Below, piece by piece: positions 59,562-64,000 of a stretch of 64,000 nucleotides of DNA. This stretch comes from Cronobacter dublinensis subsp. dublinensis LMG 23823. GTDB lineage: Bacteria > Pseudomonadota > Gammaproteobacteria > Enterobacterales > Enterobacteriaceae. Where the stretch lies: assembly GCF_001277235.1 (NCBI RefSeq), contig NZ_CP012266.1, forward strand, positions 1,984,001 through 2,048,000, in the 5' to 3' direction. The position numbers and the translations under genes are program-made. The notes below the pieces were generated by a model that was given only the letters and a program-made list of their open reading frames with translations, did not search any database and was not told the origin of the DNA. The number at the start of each line of letters is the position of its first letter. The first letter of the stretch is position 1.

Positions 59562-60959
59562 ATGACCGCCTACCGCAGTGAAAAAGATTCCATGGGTGCC
59601 ATCGACGTGCCGGCCGAAAAACTCTGGGGCGCGCAGACGCAGCGTTCGCTGGAACATTTCCGTATTTCCACCGAGAAAATGCCGACCGCGCTTATCGAGG
59701 CGCTGGCGCTGACGAAACGCGCCGCCGCGAAGGTCAATATGGATCTCGGCCTGCTGCCTGCCGAGCGCGGCAACGCCATCATCAACGCGGCGGACGAGGT
59801 GCTGGAAGGCGCGCACCCGGAGGAGTTCCCGCTTGCCATCTGGCAGACCGGCTCCGGCACCCAGACCAACATGAACATGAACGAAGTGCTGGCCAACCGG
59901 GCGAGCGAAATCCTCGGCGGCGAGCGCGGGATGGCGCGCAAAGTACACCCCAATGATGACGTTAACAAAAGCCAGAGTTCGAACGACGTCTTCCCGACGG
60001 CGATGCACGTTGCGGCGGTTATCGCGCTGCGCGAACAGCTGATCCCGCAGCTGAAGGTGCTGCACAAGACCCTCAGCGACAAGGCGAGCGCCTTCGCCGA
60101 TATCGTGAAAATCGGCCGTACGCATCTGCAGGACGCCACGCCGCTGACGCTCGGCCAGGAGATCTCCGGCTGGGTGGCGATGCTTGAGCACAATCTTAAG
60201 CATATCGACCACAGCCTGCCGCATCTGGCGGAGCTGGCGCTCGGCGGCACGGCGGTAGGCACCGGGCTTAATACGCACCCGGAATACGCTGAACGCGTGG
60301 CGAAAGAGCTCGCCGCGTTCACCGGCCAGCCGTTCGTGACCGCGCCGAATAAATTCGAAGCGCTCGCCACCTGCGACGCGCTGGTGCATGCCCACGGCGC
60401 GCTCAAAGGGCTCGCGGCCTCGCTGATGAAAATCGCCAACGACGTGCGCTGGCTCGCAAGCGGGCCGCGTTGCGGCATCGGCGAAATTTCCATCCCGGAA
60501 AACGAGCCGGGCTCCTCCATCATGCCGGGTAAAGTCAACCCGACCCAGTGCGAAGCGCTCACCATGCTCTGCTGTCAGGTGATGGGCAACGACGTGGCGG
60601 TGAATATGGGCGGGGCGATGGGTAACTTTGAGCTGAATGTTTTCCGCCCGATGGTTATTCATAATTTCCTGCAATCGGTGCGTCTGCTGGCGGACGGTAT
60701 GGAGAGCTTCAACCACCACTGCGCGATCGGTATCGAGCCGAACCGCGAGCGCATCAGCCAGTTGCTTAACGAGTCGCTGATGCTGGTGACCGCGCTCAAC
60801 ACCCATATCGGCTACGACAAAGCGGCGGAAATCGCCAAGAAGGCCCATAAAGAAGGGCTAACGCTGAAAGCCTCCGCGCTGAAGCTGGGTTATCTCAGCG
60901 AGGAGGAGTTTGACGCCTGGGTGCGCCCGGAAGCGATGGTGGGCAGCATGAAGTCCTGA
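59562..60959 (+). CDS. fumC: Class II fumarase C
   Basis: The iron-independent, oxidant-stable fumarase, SoxRS-induced in E. coli. The 465-residue protein has the family signature GSSIMPGKVNPTQCE, TGSGTQTNMNMNEV and GRTHLQDATPLTLGQE. The start is ATG 59562 after AAGGAG. The stop codon directly abuts that of the convergent tus with no spacer. Its presence beside the rsx and nem stress loci is positional, not an operon. Confidence 0.98.
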   Translation: MTAYRSEKDSMGAIDVPAEKLWGAQTQRSLEHFRISTEKMPTALIEALALTKRAAAKVNMDLGLLPAERGNAIINAADEVLEGAHPEEFPLAIWQTGSGTQTNMNMNEVLANRASEILGGERGMARKVHPNDDVNKSQSSNDVFPTAMHVAAVIALREQLIPQLKVLHKTLSDKASAFADIVKIGRTHLQDATPLTLGQEISGWVAMLEHNLKHIDHSLPHLAELALGGTAVGTGLNTHPEYAERVAKELAAFTGQPFVTAPNKFEALATCDALVHAHGALKGLAASLMKIANDVRWLASGPRCGIGEISIPENEPGSSIMPGKVNPTQCEALTMLCCQVMGNDVAVNMGGAMGNFELNVFRPMVIHNFLQSVRLLADGMESFNHHCAIGIEPNRERISQLLNESLMLVTALNTHIGYDKAAEIAKKAHKEGLTLKASALKLGYLSEEEFDAWVRPEAMVGSMKS

Positions 60960-61889
60960 TCAGGGCGCGAGGTAAAGATGCAGGCGGGGGATCATCATGA
61001 CCAGTTCTTCCGCCTGCGGTTTATAACGGTGCTGCACGTTTTCCGCATCATAATTGAGCAGCTCGCCAATATCCGGCACCGCGCCGCCGCGGGTGTCGTG
61101 ACACAGTACAATCAGCGGCGACGGGCAGGCGTATTGCACCTGCCGCTGGTTTTGCGCATACCAGACGCGCGCGACCGGCTGTACCTTCACCGGGCGTTTA
61201 ATTTTAAGCCGCGCCTTCTGGGGGAGTGCGGCGATGTCGTTGTACTCCTGCGTCAGCCTCGCGTGCCACTGCTCTTTGGTTAACCCGCCCACCGCGCGCG
61301 GCGCTTTAAGTCCGCGCTCCAGCATCGCCAGCACCTCATCGCGCGTCAGGTTTTTAATAATGTGTTTATTGGCCCAGCCGAAGCGCAGCGTTGCCGGGTT
61401 ATCCAGCACCGTCAGCCGCCGGTAGGCGTTGAGCGTGATAAGCCCCGGAAGGTAGCGGTGCACCCACTCGAAACGCTGGGTGGAGGGCAGGCCGGATTCC
61501 ACGGTGATGATCTCTTCGAGCGCTGCTTTGAGGGTGTTAATTTTCTCAGCCAACGCGTGCAGCGCCTGATGCTGCGCGTCATTAACGCTAAAGCAGACCG
61601 CGCCTGGCAGGCGCACCGCCGCCTTGCTGCTGCGTTTCTCTGACTGCTGCTGAATGAACAGATGCGTGAAGTGACGCAGCGCCGCGTCCTGCGCCTCCTT
61701 GCCGATTTTTTGCGTCACCGTAATGGTGAGCAGCGGATCGTGCTCTTTGCCTTTTTCCACCTCGGGCAGGGTAAATACCCGGCCCGCCAGCAGACGGCAG
61801 TCCGCGAGGCCATCACGCATTTCCATCAGCGCGTGCTCTAATTCGCGAAAAGTCACATTGAGGCGTTCAACCAGATCGTAGCGGGCCAT
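60960..61889 (-). CDS. tus: Replication terminus site-binding protein Tus
   Basis: A 309-residue protein that binds Ter sites and blocks replication forks from one direction. It follows E. coli Tus throughout (MARYDLVERLNVTFRELEHAL, GLPSTQRFEWVHRYLPGLITLNAYRRLT, RFGWANKHIIKNLTRDEVL). The start is ATG 61889. A Ter site overlaps the region just upstream, the known autoregulatory arrangement. It is transcribed in the same direction as rstB and is convergent with fumC. Confidence 0.98.
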   Translation of the reverse strand: MARYDLVERLNVTFRELEHALMEMRDGLADCRLLAGRVFTLPEVEKGKEHDPLLTITVTQKIGKEAQDAALRHFTHLFIQQQSEKRSSKAAVRLPGAVCFSVNDAQHQALHALAEKINTLKAALEEIITVESGLPSTQRFEWVHRYLPGLITLNAYRRLTVLDNPATLRFGWANKHIIKNLTRDEVLAMLERGLKAPRAVGGLTKEQWHARLTQEYNDIAALPQKARLKIKRPVKVQPVARVWYAQNQRQVQYACPSPLIVLCHDTRGGAVPDIGELLNYDAENVQHRYKPQAEELVMMIPRLHLYLAP

Positions 61890-61898
61890 CGTGTTCTC

Positions 61899-61921
61899 AC
61901 ATTAGTTACAACATACTTTAT
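61899..61921 (-). promoter_or_regulatory. Replication terminator (Ter) site at the tus promoter
   Basis: On the minus strand ATAAAGTATGTTGTAACTA followed by ATGT matches the 23-bp Ter consensus, including the AGTATGTTGTAACTA core and the G6 position. It is the counterpart of E. coli TerB, which lies upstream of tus in the same orientation. By that analogy it should arrest forks travelling toward lower coordinates. Confidence 0.9.
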
Positions 61922-61990
61922 GTTTAGCACAGTTTTGCCGGGTTTGGCCATAGCGATCTCTGGCGTCGGGCAGAAAGGATGGGGCGAAAT

Positions 61991-62015
61991 GGTGGGTGCG
62001 CTCCGCTTACCCACC
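61991..62015. repeat. REP-like hairpin between rstB and tus
   Basis: GGTGGGT-GCGCTCCGCTT-ACCCACC, followed by CTACGGGGT, has the form of short palindromic repeats widespread in Cronobacter/Enterobacter/Klebsiella intergenic regions. It sits after the rstB stop in the 200-base gap before tus. Confidence 0.65.
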
Positions 62016-62125
62016 CTACGGGGTATTTTTAAGGATGGGCTGTCATGGAGTGCGACTAAGCGCCACGCACCCGCCACGCCACAGCCATCACTCAGCCGTT
62101 AACCCGCACCTATTCACATCCCACA

Positions 62126-63415
62126 TCACTTACCGTCGCCCGGCACTACCGGCCAGCTGAAACGAAAATGCGCGCCGCCGAGCGTGCTCTGGGCGACGCT
62201 CACCTGGCCGCTCATCGCGGTGGCGATCGACTGCACAATGGCGAGCCCGAGACCACAACCGCCGGTGGCGCGATCGCGGCTCGGGTCGAGACGCACGAAC
62301 GGCTCGAACACCCGGCTGCTCTCCTCCTCCGGAATGCCGGGGCCGTCGTCTTCCACCTCAAGCGTCGCCTGCGCGCCCTGCAACGACAATCCAATCCGCA
62401 ACCGTTGCTCGCTGTAGCGCAGCCCGTTATTCACCAGATTATCCAGCACGCGTTCCATCAGCCGCATATCCAGCGCGCCGTAATCGCCTTCATCGACGCG
62501 TGACAGCATCAGCTCGCGCTCGGGGTGCAGCGAACGCGCGTCATCGACATACTCATGCAGCCAGCGGGGCAGCACCGGGTGCGTCAGGTGCAGCTCGGTT
62601 TGCGGGCGGTCGAGCCGCGCGTAAGTCAACAGCTCCTGGATAAGCGCCTCAAGCTGGCCAATATCGCGATTGAGCGCCTGCGACTCCGTCGCGCTCAGGT
62701 TATCGCTCATCTCCAGCCGGTAACGCAGCCGCACCAGCGGGGTGCGCAGCTCATGGGCGATGCCGTCAATCAGCTGCTTTTTGCTGGCAATCAGCGCGTT
62801 AATGTTATTCGCCATCTGGTTGAACGCCACGCCGAGCCGCGAAAAGCTGGACGCCTTATCAAAATGAATGCGCTCATCGAGATGCCCTTCGCCGAGCCGC
62901 TGCGCCGCCGCCTCCAGGCGCAGCATCTCCTGCCAGTGCGGACGCATCCAGATAAACACCGGCAGCGCCAGCGAAATGGCAATCAGCGCAATCAGCGCGA
63001 TATCCAGCAGCCGCATCTGGTGCAAAAAGTAGAGATAGGGCACCGGGCCCACGGCCAGCACATAGTGGCTGCGCGGGATACGCTGGATAAACGTGTATTC
63101 ATCATCCAGCGCCACAATGTCGCCCTCGCGCAGGCGCCGGCTGTTGATGTCATCAAGATGGAACTGGCTGAGCGGCTGGATCCGCAGCTTAAAGGACAGA
63201 TTCAAATCCAGCTCTTTGATGGTTTTGTTCCACTCGTGCGGCGGAATTTCCCGCAGTTCGCTGCGCATCAGGTAGAGCGAGCTTTTCATCAGGTCGTCCA
63301 GCGACTGGCGGCCCGCGCGTTCGGCGGTGAACTTGTAAACCAGCCCGACCAGCATCGTCATCACCAGAAAGCAGACAAACAGCAGCAAATAGAACTGAAT
63401 AAAGAGTTTTTTCAT
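62126..63415 (-). CDS. rstB: Two-component sensor histidine kinase RstB
   Basis: A 429-residue membrane sensor kinase. It has an N-terminal helix (FIQFYLLLFVCFLVMTMLVGLVY), a periplasmic sensor region, a second helix (about residues 137-156), a HAMP domain, His221 in IDGIAHELRTPLVRLRYRLE, and the ATPase motifs LVNNGLRYS, DDGPGIPEEE and GGCGLGLAIVQ. RstB is part of the PhoP-controlled RstAB system in E. coli. There rstA is immediately upstream; here a LysR-type gene takes that place. The downstream order rstB-tus is conserved. Confidence 0.95.
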   Translation of the reverse strand: MKKLFIQFYLLLFVCFLVMTMLVGLVYKFTAERAGRQSLDDLMKSSLYLMRSELREIPPHEWNKTIKELDLNLSFKLRIQPLSQFHLDDINSRRLREGDIVALDDEYTFIQRIPRSHYVLAVGPVPYLYFLHQMRLLDIALIALIAISLALPVFIWMRPHWQEMLRLEAAAQRLGEGHLDERIHFDKASSFSRLGVAFNQMANNINALIASKKQLIDGIAHELRTPLVRLRYRLEMSDNLSATESQALNRDIGQLEALIQELLTYARLDRPQTELHLTHPVLPRWLHEYVDDARSLHPERELMLSRVDEGDYGALDMRLMERVLDNLVNNGLRYSEQRLRIGLSLQGAQATLEVEDDGPGIPEEESSRVFEPFVRLDPSRDRATGGCGLGLAIVQSIATAMSGQVSVAQSTLGGAHFRFSWPVVPGDGK

Positions 63416-63440
63416 GGAGATATCTCACCCGCCGTGGCGG

Positions 63441-64000
63441 TTATTTTATTGCCGACGTCGTGTGCGGAAAATTCGCGGCCAGATGGTCGATAAACGCCCT
63501 GACGGCAGGCGGCAGACCGCGACGCGTGGTAAATACCAGATGCACAATGCCGCGCTGGCCCTGCCAGCCGCGATAAACCCGCACCAGCTCGCCTGTTTTC
63601 AGCGCCTTCGCGCAGACGTGGTCCGGCAGCAGCGCTATCCCCAGCCCGGCGATGGCCGCCGTACGAATAGCGGTGAAATCGGCGCAGCTCAGCCGGGGTT
63701 GATGGTCAATCAGACAGCGCTTCCCTTGTTCATGTTCCAGCGCCCAGCGGATTTCACCGGGGTCATCGCTGGTGCCGAGCGTCGGGTAGCAGGCGAGGCT
63801 GTCGATATTGTCCGTCAACTGGTTGGCAAGCGCCGGGCTGGCGACCAGGATCCGGTTTGACGTCCCGAGCGAGCGCATGATCAGCTCAGCGTCGCTCGTA
63901 AGCTCCGTGCGCACGCGCAGCGCAATATCCACACGTTCTTCAATCAGGTCGACAGGGCGGTCCGTGGCGATGATTTGCAGCTTCACCTGCGGATAACGAT
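63441..64000 (-). CDS. LysR-family regulator, C-terminal part (5' end outside the window)
   Basis: The open frame runs off the right edge. The visible 186 residues are the effector-binding domain of a LysR regulator of the DmlR/CrgA-like group: YPQVKLQIIATDRPVDLIEERVDIALRVR, SSL-type ligand loop region, and AAIAGLGIALLPDHVCAKALKTGELVRV. The helix-turn-helix must lie beyond position 64000. It ends 25 bases before rstB on the same strand, in the place where rstA is found in E. coli. The target genes are unknown. Confidence 0.85.
   Translation of the reverse strand, partial: RYPQVKLQIIATDRPVDLIEERVDIALRVRTELTSDAELIMRSLGTSNRILVASPALANQLTDNIDSLACYPTLGTSDDPGEIRWALEHEQGKRCLIDHQPRLSCADFTAIRTAAIAGLGIALLPDHVCAKALKTGELVRVYRGWQGQRGIVHLVFTTRRGLPPAVRAFIDHLAANFPHTTSAIK

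Noticed and set aside
59511..60848. Long antisense frames across fumC
   Set aside because: Same cause; no family resemblance, and fumC is intact.
1..64000. CRISPR arrays, complete insertion sequences or prophage genes
   Set aside because: No regularly spaced direct repeats with unique spacers, transposase or phage structural genes were seen. The only regular array is the coding repeat in rsxC.

Overview
The window is a GC-rich (roughly 57% by eye) enterobacterial chromosome segment. Its gene content and order closely follow the terminus-proximal region of Escherichia coli K-12 from valV/valW-mdtK to tus-rstB. Protein details, the orphan T6SS module and the REP-like hairpins suggest Cronobacter or a close relative; that genus call is an inference. 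The replication terminus is marked by tus and a near-consensus Ter site at its promoter (61899-61921).

Layout. 1-5700: an orphan type VI secretion module (3' end of a vgrG, a phospholipase D-like effector, an exported immunity protein) followed by decayed fragments of a second vgrG-pld copy, next to two tandem tRNA-Val(GAC) genes. 6050-8342: mdtK and riboflavin synthase, divergent. 8359-12223: a three-gene beta-glucoside operon (EIIC, GH1 6-phospho-beta-glucosidase, LacI-type regulator) with a perfect palindromic operator and a CRP-like site. 12245-17336: cfa with two recognisable promoters, punC/punR, purR and the small membrane protein ynhF. 17600-23466: ydhP, mepH, grxD, rnt, gloA, nemA and nemR. 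23501-31442: eptA, ydhL, ydhF, sodC, the ydhIJK efflux set, slyA and slyB. 31719-38573: anmK, mliC, pdxH, tyrS, pdxY, gstA, dtpA. 39165-46675: nth, the rsxABCDGE electron-transfer operon (reading right to left), ydgK and cnu. 47308-54607: ydgJ, a YfeH-like transporter, add, malY, malX, malI. 54650-64000: ydgA, manA, fumA, fumC, tus, rstB and the 3' part of a LysR-type gene cut by the window edge.

Themes. Several genes form stress and detoxification units: nemRA-gloA (electrophiles), the SlyA regulon (ydhIJK), the Rsx complex resetting SoxR, sodC, mdtK and eptA. Purine metabolism is represented by purR, punRC and add, and vitamin B6 salvage by pdxH and pdxY. Compared from memory with E. coli K-12, sodB, lhr, blr, the uid genes and rstA are missing from their expected places, while the beta-glucoside operon, eptA, the YfeH-like gene and the LysR gene next to rstB are additions.

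The most interesting signals are: a perfect SlyA palindrome just upstream of the distal cfa promoter; an intrinsic-terminator-like hairpin inside the deduced cfa leader; a run of nine G in the signal-peptide codons of the T6SS immunity gene; the colinear remnants of a second vgrG-pld module; the expanded 108-bp coding repeat in rsxC; and rstB lacking its partner rstA.
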